A stretch of DNA of 64,000 bases from an uncultured Ruegeria sp. (GCF_947500045.1 NZ_CANMQQ010000001.1:62001-126000), one strand, 5' to 3'. Counted from the stretch's first letter, positions 9,368-19,401 are shown. Made by a program: numbers and translations. The notes: generated from the sequence alone by a model not told the origin.

Positions 9368-10129
9368 TTACCACGTCGCGCCGGGGTAGGCGCGTTGCAG
9401 CCATTGCATCTGTGTCAGCAAGTGCCCCAGATGTTCGGTATGCATGCGACCGTCACGCCCGCCTTTGTGGGCAAAGCGGCTTTCAGGAATGGTCAAGGTT
9501 GCCGCTGTCAGCACTCGCCCGACCAACGCATCATACTCATCACGCAGGTCTGCCGGGTTTGGCGCGATCCCCGCCGCAACCATTTCGGCATCGACGTCGT
9601 CGCTGGAAAACATCTCGCCCACATAGGGCCAGAGATAATCCAAGGCCTGTTGCATCCGATCGTGGCTTTCGTCGGTCCCGTCGCCAAGCCCCACAACCGT
9701 GTCGCCCGAGCGTTCGAGGTGATAGGTGACCTCTTTACTGGCCTTGGCGGCAATCGCGGCAACACGTTCGTCAGAGGATTTCATCAGCCGCCCCAACATG
9801 ATCAAATGCCACGCATCGAACAGGAATTGGCGCATTAGTGTGCGACCGAAGTCACCATTCGGCACCTCGACCAGCAGTACATTGCGGAAATCCCAGGCAT
9901 CGCGCAGGAAGGCGATGTCATCCGCGCTCTTGCCGCCATCGATCTCTCCGGCAAGGCCCAGCCACATCTGGGTTTGGCCGATCATATCCAACGCTGTATT
10001 GGCCAAAGCGATATCTTCTTCGAGCACCGGCGCATGGCCACACCATTCACTGACGCAATGGCCGAGGATCAGGGTGTTGTCCCCCATCCGCAGCAGGAAT
10101 TGCAGGAATGCTTCATCCCGGTCCATCAC
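9368..10129 (-). CDS. paaC: Phenylacetyl-CoA epoxidase subunit PaaC
   Basis: MGDNTLILGHCVSEWCGHAPVLEEDIALANTALDMIGQ...; operon position. Confidence 0.95.
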   Translation of the reverse strand: MMDRDEAFLQFLLRMGDNTLILGHCVSEWCGHAPVLEEDIALANTALDMIGQTQMWLGLAGEIDGGKSADDIAFLRDAWDFRNVLLVEVPNGDFGRTLMRQFLFDAWHLIMLGRLMKSSDERVAAIAAKASKEVTYHLERSGDTVVGLGDGTDESHDRMQQALDYLWPYVGEMFSSDDVDAEMVAAGIAPNPADLRDEYDALVGRVLTAATLTIPESRFAHKGGRDGRMHTEHLGHLLTQMQWLQRAYPGATW

Positions 10130-10410
10130 ATTGCCCCCACTTCGTCGGGAATGTCGAAGAAGGTCGGGTGACGATAGACCTTGCTTTCGCTGGGCTCATA
10201 AAGCGGACCTTTGTCGCTGGGTGACGAAGCGGTGATGTTGTTGGCCTCTACCACCCAGATCGACACACCTTCATTGCGCCGTGTGTATACATCCCGCGCA
10301 TTTTTGATCGCCATTTCCGCGTCAGGCGCATGCAGCGAGCCGACGTGGCGGTGGCTCATACCATGCTGTCCGCGGATGAAGATTTCCCACAGGGGCCATT
10401 CGTTGTTCAT
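10126..10410 (-). CDS. paaB: Phenylacetyl-CoA epoxidase subunit PaaB
   Basis: 94 aa: WPLWEIFIRGQHGMSHRHVGSLHAPDAEMAIKNARDVYTRRNEGVSIWVV. Confidence 0.95.
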   Translation of the reverse strand: MNNEWPLWEIFIRGQHGMSHRHVGSLHAPDAEMAIKNARDVYTRRNEGVSIWVVEANNITASSPSDKGPLYEPSESKVYRHPTFFDIPDEVGAM

Positions 10411-10428
10411 AAGGTGTCCTCCTTGGGT

Positions 10429-11421
10429 TTACTCGGCCGCTAGATTGCGCGCGCGTTTCTTGCGGGCATGGGCCAGCAGCCCATCACGCACCCACGCGCC
10501 GTCGTCCCAGGCTTTGTTACGCGTGGCCAGTCGGTCGACGTTGCAGGGGCCGTTGCCTTTGATCACATCGAAGAATTCGGACCAGTCCGGGTCGGTGTAA
10601 TCGTAGTGTCCCCGCTCTTCGTTCCATTTCAGGTCCGGGTCGGGGATGCTAAGGCCCAGATACTCAGCTTGCGGCACGGTCTGATCGACAAATTTCTGGC
10701 GCAGCTCGTCGTTAGTGTTGATCTTGATCTTCCACGCCATGGATTGCGCCGAATGCACACTTTCCTTATCCGATGGGCCAAACATCATCAGTGACGGATA
10801 CCAAAGCCGGTTCAGCGCATCCTGTGCCATCTTTTTCTGTTCCGGAGTGCCCTCGGCCATCTTGCGGATCGCGTCATAGCCCTGACGCTGGTGAAAGCTT
10901 TCTTCTTTGCAAATTCGGATCATCGCGCGTGAGTATGGTCCGAAGGACGTCCGCTGCAGCGGAACTTGGTTCATGATAGCGGCCCCGTCGACCAGCCATC
11001 CGACCGCGCCGATGTCGGCCCAATTCAAAGTCGGGTAATTGAAGATTGACGAGTACTTCATGCGCCCGTCCAGCAGCATCTCGGTGATTTCATCCCGGCT
11101 GACGCCCAGCGTCTCGGCTGCACAATAAAGGTACAACCCATGCCCAGCTTCATCTTGCACCTTGGCCAGCAGGATCGCCTTGCGTTCCAACGTCGGCGCG
11201 CGGGTGATCCAATTGCCCTCGGGCAGTTGACCGACGATCTCGGAATGCGCGTGCTGACCGATCTGACGGATCAGGGTCGCGCGGTAGTCGTCGGGCATCC
11301 AGTCCTTGGGCTCGATCTTGATATCAGCGTCGATCTTGTCCTGAAAGACGCGTTCCTGCTCGGACATCTCCTCGCGGGATTTCACACCGGTTCCAGCTGA
11401 TTTTACCATCTGAGCATACAT
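10429..11421 (-). CDS. paaA: Phenylacetyl-CoA epoxidase catalytic subunit PaaA
   Basis: [20 protein letters not shown] and [21 protein letters not shown] di-iron motifs. Confidence 0.96.
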   Translation of the reverse strand: MYAQMVKSAGTGVKSREEMSEQERVFQDKIDADIKIEPKDWMPDDYRATLIRQIGQHAHSEIVGQLPEGNWITRAPTLERKAILLAKVQDEAGHGLYLYCAAETLGVSRDEITEMLLDGRMKYSSIFNYPTLNWADIGAVGWLVDGAAIMNQVPLQRTSFGPYSRAMIRICKEESFHQRQGYDAIRKMAEGTPEQKKMAQDALNRLWYPSLMMFGPSDKESVHSAQSMAWKIKINTNDELRQKFVDQTVPQAEYLGLSIPDPDLKWNEERGHYDYTDPDWSEFFDVIKGNGPCNVDRLATRNKAWDDGAWVRDGLLAHARKKRARNLAAE

Positions 11422-11436
11422 GTCGGGTCTCCTCCC

Positions 11437-12639
11437 TTACACGCGTTCGAGAATAAGTGCGGCCCCCTGGCCAACGCCGACACACATTGTACACAGCGCA
11501 TAGCGTCCGCCCGTTCGGCGTAGTTGATAGGCGGCGGTCATGACCAATCGCGCACCGCTCATCCCAAGTGGATGGCCTATCGCGATTGCGCCACCATTTG
11601 GGTTCACATGCGGCGCATCATCTGGCACTCCCAGTTCGCGCAGTGTGGCCAACCCTTGCGATGCAAAGGCTTCGTTCAATTCTATCACATCCATCTGTTC
11701 GATGCTCAGCCCTGCACGGGCCAATACTTTGCGGCAGGCCGGAACGGGACCGATCCCCATTATGCGCGGCTCAACGCCTGCGACGGACATTCCTACGACA
11801 CGCGCAATTGGCGTCAGACCGTTATTGGCAGCCGAGGCTTCATTGGCCAGCAAAAGTGCGGCTGCTCCGTCATTCACGCCCGAGGCATTCCCCGCAGTGA
11901 CAGTTTTTTCAGGGCCGTTGATCCCCTTCAAACCTGCAAGCTTTGCGGCAGTTGTTCCGGGGCGCGGATGCTCATCCGTGTCAACGACAATCGGATCGCC
12001 TTTACGCTGTGGTATGGTGACCGGGGTGATCTCCTCCTGAAACACCCCGGTCTGGTGCGCCGCGGCCCAGCGGGCCTGGCTGCGTTCGGCAAAGGCGTCT
12101 TGATCGGCGCGGCTGATACCGTAAGCTTCCGCTACGTTATCGGCAGTTTCGGGCATCGAGTCGATGCCGAATTCCTGCTTCATCTTCGGGTTTACAAACC
12201 GCCAGCCGATCGTGGTGTCATATACGGTGTTTGCGCGCGAAAACGCGGATGTTGCTTTGGGCATAACAAAAGGTGCGCGCGACATGCTTTCGACGCCCCC
12301 CGCAATCGCCATGTCAAAATCCCCCGCCTTGATGGCACGGGCAGCCATTCCCACCGCATCCATGCCAGAAGCGCAGAGCCGGTTGATCGTTGTACCCGGA
12401 ACCTCGACCGGCAGACCCGCCAGCAATGCCGCCATGCGTGCCACATTGCGATTGCTTTCACCGGCCTGATTTGCGTCACCATAAATCACATCATCGAGAC
12501 GCGCCCAGTCCACCTGAGGGTTTCTGGCGACCAAGGCGGCCAGCGGTAGCGCGGCCAGATCATCCGTGCGCACCTGGCTTAGACTGCCGCCATATCTTCC
12601 GATAGGCGTGCGCTGGGCGTCGCAGATAATGGCGTCCAT
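11437..12639 (-). CDS. paaJ: 3-oxoadipyl-CoA / 3-oxo-5,6-dehydrosuberyl-CoA thiolase
   Basis: Thiolase motifs [59 protein letters not shown]. Confidence 0.9.
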   Translation of the reverse strand: MDAIICDAQRTPIGRYGGSLSQVRTDDLAALPLAALVARNPQVDWARLDDVIYGDANQAGESNRNVARMAALLAGLPVEVPGTTINRLCASGMDAVGMAARAIKAGDFDMAIAGGVESMSRAPFVMPKATSAFSRANTVYDTTIGWRFVNPKMKQEFGIDSMPETADNVAEAYGISRADQDAFAERSQARWAAAHQTGVFQEEITPVTIPQRKGDPIVVDTDEHPRPGTTAAKLAGLKGINGPEKTVTAGNASGVNDGAAALLLANEASAANNGLTPIARVVGMSVAGVEPRIMGIGPVPACRKVLARAGLSIEQMDVIELNEAFASQGLATLRELGVPDDAPHVNPNGGAIAIGHPLGMSGARLVMTAAYQLRRTGGRYALCTMCVGVGQGAALILERV

Positions 12640-12678
12640 TTATCGAACTCTCCGAATTTGATGTCTCGTCAATAAGTG

Positions 12679-12698
12679 ACCGATAGGTCGGTTAATAA
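12679..12698 (+). promoter_or_regulatory. Candidate PaaR operator, site 2
   Basis: ACCGATAGGTCGGTTAATAA 40 bp upstream of the paaJ start; 16/20 identical to site 1; flanking dyad TGACCGA-TAGG-TCGGTTA. Confidence 0.5.
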
Positions 12699-12784
12699 GC
12701 GCTCCTGTGATTCGCGGCAAGAAAAATGTAACGTATTTTGCCGATTCCTCGAGAATCGGTAACATATTGAGTTTGCGCCAACTA

Positions 12785-12808
12785 AAAGCCCGCACAGGTG
12801 CGGGCCTT
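12785..12808 (-). terminator. Rho-independent terminator of the Tat-cyclase gene
   Basis: Minus strand GCCCGCAC-CT-GTGCGGGC followed by TTTTAG, just downstream of the stop at 12834. Confidence 0.75.
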
Positions 12809-12833
12809 TGTTTGGCAAGAGGGGTGCAGAAAT

Positions 12834-13652
12834 TTAAACCATTGCAAATATGCGGGCCGGACCGCCGGAACCGCCACGATGGGCCGGCGCGCCGACAATC
12901 AGCGTGGCGCCGCTGGCAGGGACCTTGTCCAGGTTTGCAAGGTTCTCGATGCCGTACCGATTGGTGGGCAACCAGGCATAGTGGGTTGCAAAATCGGCGG
13001 ATGGCCCATGATCAAGAGACAGAGAATCTACGGCCAGCGCGACCGCACCTGTTTCATCCATCAGCATTTGTGCGGCTTCGACATGAAAACCGGGGAAGTG
13101 CATTTTGCCCTCGGCATCGGCGTTTCGGAAATCCGGTGTTGCGGTTTTTGCACCCCATCCGGAATGCATCGCGACGCAGGCACCATCAGGGATCGGACCA
13201 TTGGCTGCAATCCATGCGTTCAGATCATCCGGCGTGACCTGGGCGTCTGCGTCCTCGGCCGCCCGCGCCGCGATGTCAATCACACAGAGCGGGCATACCA
13301 GATTGGAAACAGGGATTTCATCAACCGACTGACCATCCGCCGAGAAATGTAGCGGGGCGTCAATATGCGTGCCCGTGTGCTCATTTACGGAGAGATTGAA
13401 AAGATTGAAACCGTGGTCCTTGATGTTGAAGGCCTGCGTGGCCTCAATTCCGGGCGCGTCAAAGTAAGTGGGAAACTCCGCATCATATATATGCGTCATG
13501 TCGACGACCTCGCCATGTCCCATGGCCATTGCCGGGGTCGTCGCAGAGGTGCCCAGTGCGGTTCCGGTGGCCATTGCTGCGCTTGCTTTGAAGAACGAAC
13601 GCCGTGACAACATCCGGTCCTTTACGGCAGCCATTACGCATACATCACACAT
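12834..13652 (-). CDS. Cyclase-family protein (PF04199-like, kynurenine-formamidase fold) with Tat signal
   Basis: SRRSFFKASAAMATGTALG twin-arginine signal; NEHTGTHIDAPLHF metal-binding motif; start at MCDVCVMAAVKDR. Confidence 0.85.
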   Translation of the reverse strand: MCDVCVMAAVKDRMLSRRSFFKASAAMATGTALGTSATTPAMAMGHGEVVDMTHIYDAEFPTYFDAPGIEATQAFNIKDHGFNLFNLSVNEHTGTHIDAPLHFSADGQSVDEIPVSNLVCPLCVIDIAARAAEDADAQVTPDDLNAWIAANGPIPDGACVAMHSGWGAKTATPDFRNADAEGKMHFPGFHVEAAQMLMDETGAVALAVDSLSLDHGPSADFATHYAWLPTNRYGIENLANLDKVPASGATLIVGAPAHRGGSGGPARIFAMV

Positions 13653-13799
13653 TTTGGTTCTCCATGATTTTTCGACACCGGAGCAGGATACTGGTCCGAC
13701 ATTCCGGATTAGGTCCAATTCAATACTTGCTGGTTCAGATTAGCCTGATGCTGATGACGTGGGATTCACATGTTTGTCACCGGCTGATTTAGAGGAAAA

Positions 13800-13820
13800 A
13801 CCGAACGATTGGTCGATTAA
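13800..13820 (+). promoter_or_regulatory. Candidate PaaR operator, site 3
   Basis: ACCGAACGATTGGTCGATTAA; close match to sites 1 and 2; lies between divergent Tat-cyclase and fused hydratase/dehydrogenase genes. Confidence 0.5.
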
Positions 13821-13925
13821 AGGGTTGAATACTCAGGCGGACCGGGTCAGTCTTTGTCCGGCATCATCTCGGGCATCTCGGGTTGTGCTGGCGGCAAAGC
13901 AATATTGTTCAGGAGGCAGGAACAT

Positions 13926-16019
13926 ATGTCCCAGGTTATTGGCTATGAGAAAGTGGGCGATATCGCAGTTTTGTCGGCGAATAATCCACCAGTAAACGCA
14001 TTGGGGGTGGATGTACGTCGGGGCCTCTTGGCTGGGATCGAGCGTGCGGAAACCGAAGGCGCGCTGGCAGTTCTGATCTATGGAGAGGGTCGGACTTACT
14101 TTGCCGGTGCCGACATCCGCGAATTTGGCAAACCGCCGCAGGAACCATGGCTACCCGCGCTCTGCGATCGGATAGAAGCGTCGCCGCTGCTGGTGGTCTC
14201 GGCTTTGCACGGCACGGCCCTTGGCGGTGGGCTTGAGGTTGCCCTATCCTGCCACTACCGCATAGCAACCCCGTCGACGAAAGTTGGGTTGCCGGAAGTC
14301 AACCTTGGTATCATCCCCGGCGCAGGTGGAACCCAGCGCTTGCCGCGTATCGCGGGGGTTGAGGCTGCATTGGATATGATCACCACCGGGCGGCATGTTC
14401 AGGCGCCTGAGGCGCTTAAAATGGGCGTTCTAGACAAGGTTCAGGACGGCGACCCGCGTGACATCGGTTTGGCCTATGTGCAAGACCTGCTTGAGGCAAA
14501 CGCGCCGCGTCGTCCGGTCTGCGAAATGGCCAGACCCGCCGCGATCGACTTTGATGCAGCCTATGATGCTGTGTTGAAGAAAGGCCGGGGTCAGCTATCG
14601 CCCGCGATAGCGGTGCGCGCGGTGCAAGCCAGTTGCGAGTCTGCGGATTTTGCCACAGGGCAGGCACGTGAACGAGAACTGTTCATGGAATTGATGGCTT
14701 CGGATCAGCGCAAGGGCTTAATCCATGCGTTCTTTGCAGAACGAGCGGTTTCGAAATTGCCGGAGTTGCAGGGCATTTCCCCCCGAGACCTTCACAAAAT
14801 TGGTGTGATCGGCGGCGGCACGATGGGCGCTGGTATTGCCACCTCGGCTTTACTCGCGGGACTTGCAGTTGTGTTGCTTGAGATGTCGCCAGAGGCGGCC
14901 CATGCCGCAAAAGACCGGATCGCAGCAAACCTGGCCGGTGCGGTGAAACGCGGAAAACTAAGCGCGGCTGAGCATGACGATATCCTGCAGAACAGGCTGA
15001 CATTGGCGACGGACTATGATGCGCTCGGCGACGTTGATCTGGCGATCGAGGCCGTCTTCGAAGATATGGAAGTAAAAAAACAGGTTTTTGCGCGGCTGGA
15101 TGCCGTCTGTAAGAAAGGGGCGGTGTTGGCGACCAACACCTCGTATCTCGACATAAACGAGATTGCGGGATCGGTTAGAAGGCCTGGCGACGTGATCGGT
15201 CTGCATTTTTTCTCACCCGCTCATGTGATGAAACTGCTCGAGATTGTCGTGGCGGATCAGACTGCGCCCGAGGTCGCGGCAACAGGGTTTGCGCTGGGCA
15301 AGCGGTTGGGAAAAGTATCGGTCCGGGCAGGTGTGTGTGACGGGTTCATCGGGAACCGAATTCTAAACACCTACCGGAGTTGTGCCGATCACATGGTCTT
15401 GGACGGCGCGAGCCCTTTCCAGATTGATACCGCACTGACCGAGTTTGGATTTGCAATGGGCCCCTATACGGTATCTGATCTGGCCGGGTTGGATATTGGT
15501 TGGGCCGCACGCAAGCGCAAACGAGCCGCGGGGCTGGACCCGCGCGCGCGTGACAGCTTCTACGCGGACAAACTGTGCGAAGCGGGGCATTTTGGTCAGA
15601 AAACCGGCAAAGGCTATTATGTCTACGAAAAGGGTAAACGCGGTGGAACGCCGAACCCCGATGTTATGCCTTTGATCGAAGCCGAGCGTGCAGAACAGGG
15701 TATTTCACCCCGCACGTTTACAGATAAGGAAATCGTGCGTCGTTACATGGTCGCAATGGTAAACGAAGCGGCAAAGGTTGTTGGCGACGGTATCGCTCGT
15801 AGGCCGTTGGATGTGGATGTCACACTGCTCTATGGCTACGGGTTTCCTCGGTATTGGGGTGGGCCAATGAAATGGGTCGATCTCCAGGGTTTGCCGACTG
15901 TGCTTGATGATATCCGAAAGTGGTCTGAGGAAGACGCCTTTTATTGGCAGCCTGCGCCACTGCTTGAGCAGCTGATCTCTGAAAATCGTAGCTTTGATGA
16001 CCTCAACAGGGAAACCTGA
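13926..16019 (+). CDS. Bifunctional enoyl-CoA hydratase / 3-hydroxyacyl-CoA dehydrogenase (FadJ/FadB-alpha-like)
   Basis: N-terminal crotonase (LHGTALGGGLEVALSCHYRIA) fused to HAD (IGVIGGGTMGAGIATSALLAG, GLHFFSPAHVMKLLEIV); start at MSQVIGYEKVGD. Confidence 0.92.
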   Translation: MSQVIGYEKVGDIAVLSANNPPVNALGVDVRRGLLAGIERAETEGALAVLIYGEGRTYFAGADIREFGKPPQEPWLPALCDRIEASPLLVVSALHGTALGGGLEVALSCHYRIATPSTKVGLPEVNLGIIPGAGGTQRLPRIAGVEAALDMITTGRHVQAPEALKMGVLDKVQDGDPRDIGLAYVQDLLEANAPRRPVCEMARPAAIDFDAAYDAVLKKGRGQLSPAIAVRAVQASCESADFATGQARERELFMELMASDQRKGLIHAFFAERAVSKLPELQGISPRDLHKIGVIGGGTMGAGIATSALLAGLAVVLLEMSPEAAHAAKDRIAANLAGAVKRGKLSAAEHDDILQNRLTLATDYDALGDVDLAIEAVFEDMEVKKQVFARLDAVCKKGAVLATNTSYLDINEIAGSVRRPGDVIGLHFFSPAHVMKLLEIVVADQTAPEVAATGFALGKRLGKVSVRAGVCDGFIGNRILNTYRSCADHMVLDGASPFQIDTALTEFGFAMGPYTVSDLAGLDIGWAARKRKRAAGLDPRARDSFYADKLCEAGHFGQKTGKGYYVYEKGKRGGTPNPDVMPLIEAERAEQGISPRTFTDKEIVRRYMVAMVNEAAKVVGDGIARRPLDVDVTLLYGYGFPRYWGGPMKWVDLQGLPTVLDDIRKWSEEDAFYWQPAPLLEQLISENRSFDDLNRET

Positions 16020-16081
16020 GATCATATGGCGAAGGCTCCCGCACCCGCACAACATTGGCTATGCCAATATTGTTAGCGGCC

Positions 16082-16120
16082 TTGGGCCCGGCATCGCGCT
16101 TTGCGCGATGCCGGGCCCAA
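16082..16120. terminator. Perfect 18-bp inverted repeat between convergent genes, likely bidirectional terminator
   Basis: TTGGGCCCGGCATCGCGC-TTT-GCGCGATGCCGGGCCCAA; no clear T-tract. Confidence 0.55.
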
Positions 16121-16172
16121 CAGGAGGAGGCGTTTCGACAGAAATGTCGACGACTGGCGGGAGGGCTTTGGG

Positions 16173-16862
16173 TTAGCTTTGCGCTGCTTCGGCAGCAGAT
16201 CGCACGGCGCGAATGTTGTCTCCGTAAACCGAAGGGTTCGAGACGGACCCGCCCTTGAAAACAGCCGATCCAGCAACCAACACGTCTGCACCCGCAGCAG
16301 CGACCAGAGGTGCGGTCTTGGGGTCGACACCACCGTCGATCTCGATATGCACCGCGCGGTCCCCGATCATCTGGCGCAGGCGTTGCACTTTTGATGTCAT
16401 ATCGATGAATTTCTGCCCGCCGAAGCCGGGGTTAACGGTCATGACGCACACTAGGTCAGCCAGGTCCAGAAGATGCTCGACCGCCTCGGCGGGCGTGCCT
16501 GGGTTCAGAGCAATGCCCGCTTTCATCCCGGCAGCGCGAATAGCCTGAAGCGTGCGGTGCGAGTGGGGTCCGGCCTCGACATGAGCCGTCAGAATATCGG
16601 CTCCGGCATCGGCATAGGCCTGTATATAGGGATCGACCGGAGTGATCATCAGATGCACGTCCATAACCGTTTTCACATGCGGACGGAACGCTTTGACCGC
16701 GGGAGGGCCGAACGTGAGGTTGGGTACAAAGTGTCCATCCATCACGTCCACATGAACCCAGTCCGCTCCTTGCGCTTCGATGGCCTGAATCTCCTGTCCG
16801 AAATTGGCAAAATCGGCAGACAGGATCGAGGGGGCGATCTTAATGGAACGGTCAAAGCTCAT
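16173..16862 (-). CDS. rpe: Ribulose-phosphate 3-epimerase
   Basis: IAPSILSADFANFGQEIQAIE, HVDVMDGHFVPNLTFGP, VMTVNPGFGGQKFI, IEIDGGV. Confidence 0.97.
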   Translation of the reverse strand: MSFDRSIKIAPSILSADFANFGQEIQAIEAQGADWVHVDVMDGHFVPNLTFGPPAVKAFRPHVKTVMDVHLMITPVDPYIQAYADAGADILTAHVEAGPHSHRTLQAIRAAGMKAGIALNPGTPAEAVEHLLDLADLVCVMTVNPGFGGQKFIDMTSKVQRLRQMIGDRAVHIEIDGGVDPKTAPLVAAAGADVLVAGSAVFKGGSVSNPSVYGDNIRAVRSAAEAAQS

Positions 16863-17011
16863 GACAGGCCTCATGTGGATGTGCGGTTGCGACGGCGTAT
16901 AACTCCGACTTGGGTCGAAGGATAGGCCTTACGGTGCTGATTTTGAGGGATGCGGTTGGCGTACATTCCTGATGCCCTCGGCAATTTGCGTAGAGGCAAA
17001 TCAATAACTGT

Positions 17012-17488
17012 TCAGGCACGATAAAACAGATACCGGCCCGGCGCGATCGTTTCAGGGCCCTGTATCTGAGAGAAGCATGTCAAAGGTTGCCCTGATATCA
17101 GCAACCCGCCAGGTCGCATAACCTGTGCGATCAGAGGGCTGAGGCGTGCCGCCTCTGCGACGTCTTCGGATTTGATCCCGCGACCGAAATCATAATGCGC
17201 CAGTGCAATTGTTCGCCCGGCTTCTGCCAATTTCCTCAGCATCGGTTCGGCCTCTCCCTGCAAGAAATCCTGAGCAGGGGGCCTGCTGTCCGGGTGGCAT
17301 TGCAATACCCGGTCCATTACCCAGATCCGACGTTGGGGCAGCATCTCGCGCAAATGGTCATAGGTGCGTCCGTTGCCCAGTCCTAGGTCCAGAACGTCTC
17401 CGTCCATGTTGTCGATCTGCGCGGCGGCCCAGTTCAGCCCGTCGCGTTGCGCGGTCAGGCGGCGCAGCATGGAATCCAGTCGACTCAT
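17012..17488 (-). CDS. Small SAM-dependent methyltransferase-like protein
   Basis: MSRLDSMLRRLTAQRDGLNWAAAQIDNMDGDVLDLGLGNGRTYDHLREMLP...; paralogue at 33923-34420. Confidence 0.7.
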   Translation of the reverse strand: MSRLDSMLRRLTAQRDGLNWAAAQIDNMDGDVLDLGLGNGRTYDHLREMLPQRRIWVMDRVLQCHPDSRPPAQDFLQGEAEPMLRKLAEAGRTIALAHYDFGRGIKSEDVAEAARLSPLIAQVMRPGGLLISGQPLTCFSQIQGPETIAPGRYLFYRA

Positions 17489-17507
17489 TCGGGCTCTCCT
17501 TGCGGGT

Positions 17508-18260
17508 TCAGTTGCGTGGCGCGGTCCAGGGCGTGCCCGGCCCTTCAAGCAGCCTGTGCAACAAGTCCTGTGTAAACGTCCAGATGTCCTGATCATGGAC
17601 CAGATGATGCGTCAACACCCCAAATGCTTCGGAATTGTCTGCCCGTCCGGTGCGTCGGTCTTGCAGCAGTGCAACTATTTGCGAAATCAGCTTTTCGGGG
17701 TCGACCAAACCGCGTGTTCCGCGCCAATCGATGGGGTCGAGATGCGTGTTTACCTGCTCGAGTCCGGGTGCCGCGAATACTGTTTTCCGGGGCGTTGCAG
17801 TCGACAGTATCCGATAGCCCAACCCGCTAAGTTTAGCTGCGACTTCAGGATCGATCCGGTTCCAAGGGGGCACGAATACCGGACGCAACCGATCACCAAA
17901 CAACCGCTGTAGCCCAGCCAGCCCCGCTGCGGCGTCGGAAACCACAGTTTCTATGGGCCTGTGCAGACGGAATTCAGCTTTCTTCTCGCCGGTTGGCGCG
18001 TGGTTTTGATGCGCCCAACCATGCACAACCGGGATTAGCGTTGGTTGATCTGACACATAATCCGCAAGTGACACCTCCGCCGCCTGGGGGATCACAGCCA
18101 GATGAACGGGCAAACCGAGCTCAACAGACATTGTGGTCAATTTTTCAAGCTGTGGTGTTACTGTGATCGCATCGTCGTCACGCCACCACAACGGCAACGT
18201 CAGCCCCGTGTCCTGCCAGCGCTGCAATTCGATCTGCAAGGGATACCAATTAAGGTTCAT
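17508..18260 (-). CDS. Polysaccharide deacetylase-like (NodB-fold) protein
   Basis: WWRDDDAITVTPQLEKL, VHGWAHQNHAP, FVPPWNRIDPEVAAKLSGLGYRILS. Confidence 0.75.
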   Translation of the reverse strand: MNLNWYPLQIELQRWQDTGLTLPLWWRDDDAITVTPQLEKLTTMSVELGLPVHLAVIPQAAEVSLADYVSDQPTLIPVVHGWAHQNHAPTGEKKAEFRLHRPIETVVSDAAAGLAGLQRLFGDRLRPVFVPPWNRIDPEVAAKLSGLGYRILSTATPRKTVFAAPGLEQVNTHLDPIDWRGTRGLVDPEKLISQIVALLQDRRTGRADNSEAFGVLTHHLVHDQDIWTFTQDLLHRLLEGPGTPWTAPRN

Positions 18261-19399
18261 CGGCGGGCCTCGAACAATTCCGTTGCAATTTCTACCGAGC
18301 GGTGCGCGCCATTAAAACCTTCGGTCATAGGGGGCCGAACGGCACCCGACAGGGCACGGCCCAGCGCATTGGCCAATGTGGGTCCGGATAGGTCTGAACT
18401 GTTCAGCACCTCGATACCGTCCAAGTGCGAAAGCGCGCGCGCGCGCAATCCTTGCTCAACCTCCTGACCATCATCGAACGGGATCAGAACCGCCGGGGTA
18501 CCGCTTTGCAGCACATCCATGGCCGTGTTGTATCCGCACATACTGACCGAGGCTTCAACCAGTGGCAGCATCTGCCGAAAATCAGGCCGGACGGGTTCCA
18601 GAATGATTGATGCACCTTCGGCCAATTGCGAGAGCTTAGCAATCCGCGCTTTAGCATCCTGTCCACCCACCAACAGGCGCCAGCGCTTGTTGGGCATCTT
18701 GCGGGCGGCCTCGATGGCCGCCTGAAAGATCGGCTGGCCCACAGATCCGCCACCTGCGCTGACCACGATCTCACCTTGGCCAATACCGTCCGGATGATGT
18801 GGCGGCGCGGTTGGCGCGACGAAGCCGGTGTAGTGCAGGCGTGAAGCCAATTGAGGCGTGACAGGCCAGCTGACGCTTAGCGGCGTGATTTCAGGATCGG
18901 AATGGACCAGAACACCGTCATAATACTCTGCGATGATCTCATCTGCCTGAATTGCTTTTGCAGGTTTCGAGGGGGGTGCGAGAATATCACGGATCGAACT
19001 CAGGATGATCGATGGTTGAGGTAATTCTCGTGCGGCCTTCAGTGCAGCCCGAAACTCTGCGGCCAGAGAACGTCGCCCAAACGGATAGAGTTCGGTAATC
19101 AGAATCTGCGGCCCGAACCTGCGTATCGCCTGTGTCAGCCCGGTTGTGCGGGCGTCGAAATAGGCGGCGTCGGCAACTGCATCGTTCTGATCAAGCAGCC
19201 GGGTGAAATCAGTTCCATCCGACCGTAGCGGTGGCAAGCTCAGCAAAGTTAATCCGCTCGTGTCCAGCTGAGGGGCAGGCATACCGCCCGAGATCACAAG
19301 CACATCGTGGTTCTGCTCGGTGAACGCGCGTCCCAATATGAGAGCCCGGCTCAGATGACCGGTGCCCAACAGGTGGGTAACGACGATCATCACCTTCAT
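18257..19399 (-). CDS. Glycosyltransferase, MurG-like GT-B fold
   Basis: MKVMIVVTHLLGTGHLSRALILGRAF, VVSAGGGSVGQPIFQAAIEAA, MCGYNTAMDVLQSGTPAVLIPFDDGQEVEQGLRA. Confidence 0.82.
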   Translation of the reverse strand: MKVMIVVTHLLGTGHLSRALILGRAFTEQNHDVLVISGGMPAPQLDTSGLTLLSLPPLRSDGTDFTRLLDQNDAVADAAYFDARTTGLTQAIRRFGPQILITELYPFGRRSLAAEFRAALKAARELPQPSIILSSIRDILAPPSKPAKAIQADEIIAEYYDGVLVHSDPEITPLSVSWPVTPQLASRLHYTGFVAPTAPPHHPDGIGQGEIVVSAGGGSVGQPIFQAAIEAARKMPNKRWRLLVGGQDAKARIAKLSQLAEGASIILEPVRPDFRQMLPLVEASVSMCGYNTAMDVLQSGTPAVLIPFDDGQEVEQGLRARALSHLDGIEVLNSSDLSGPTLANALGRALSGAVRPPMTEGFNGAHRSVEIATELFEARR

Positions 19400-19401
19400 G
19401 A

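Noticed and set aside
11524-12549. 341-aa plus-strand ORF
   Set aside because: Antisense shadow of the paaJ thiolase gene in GC-rich DNA; no recognisable domain.
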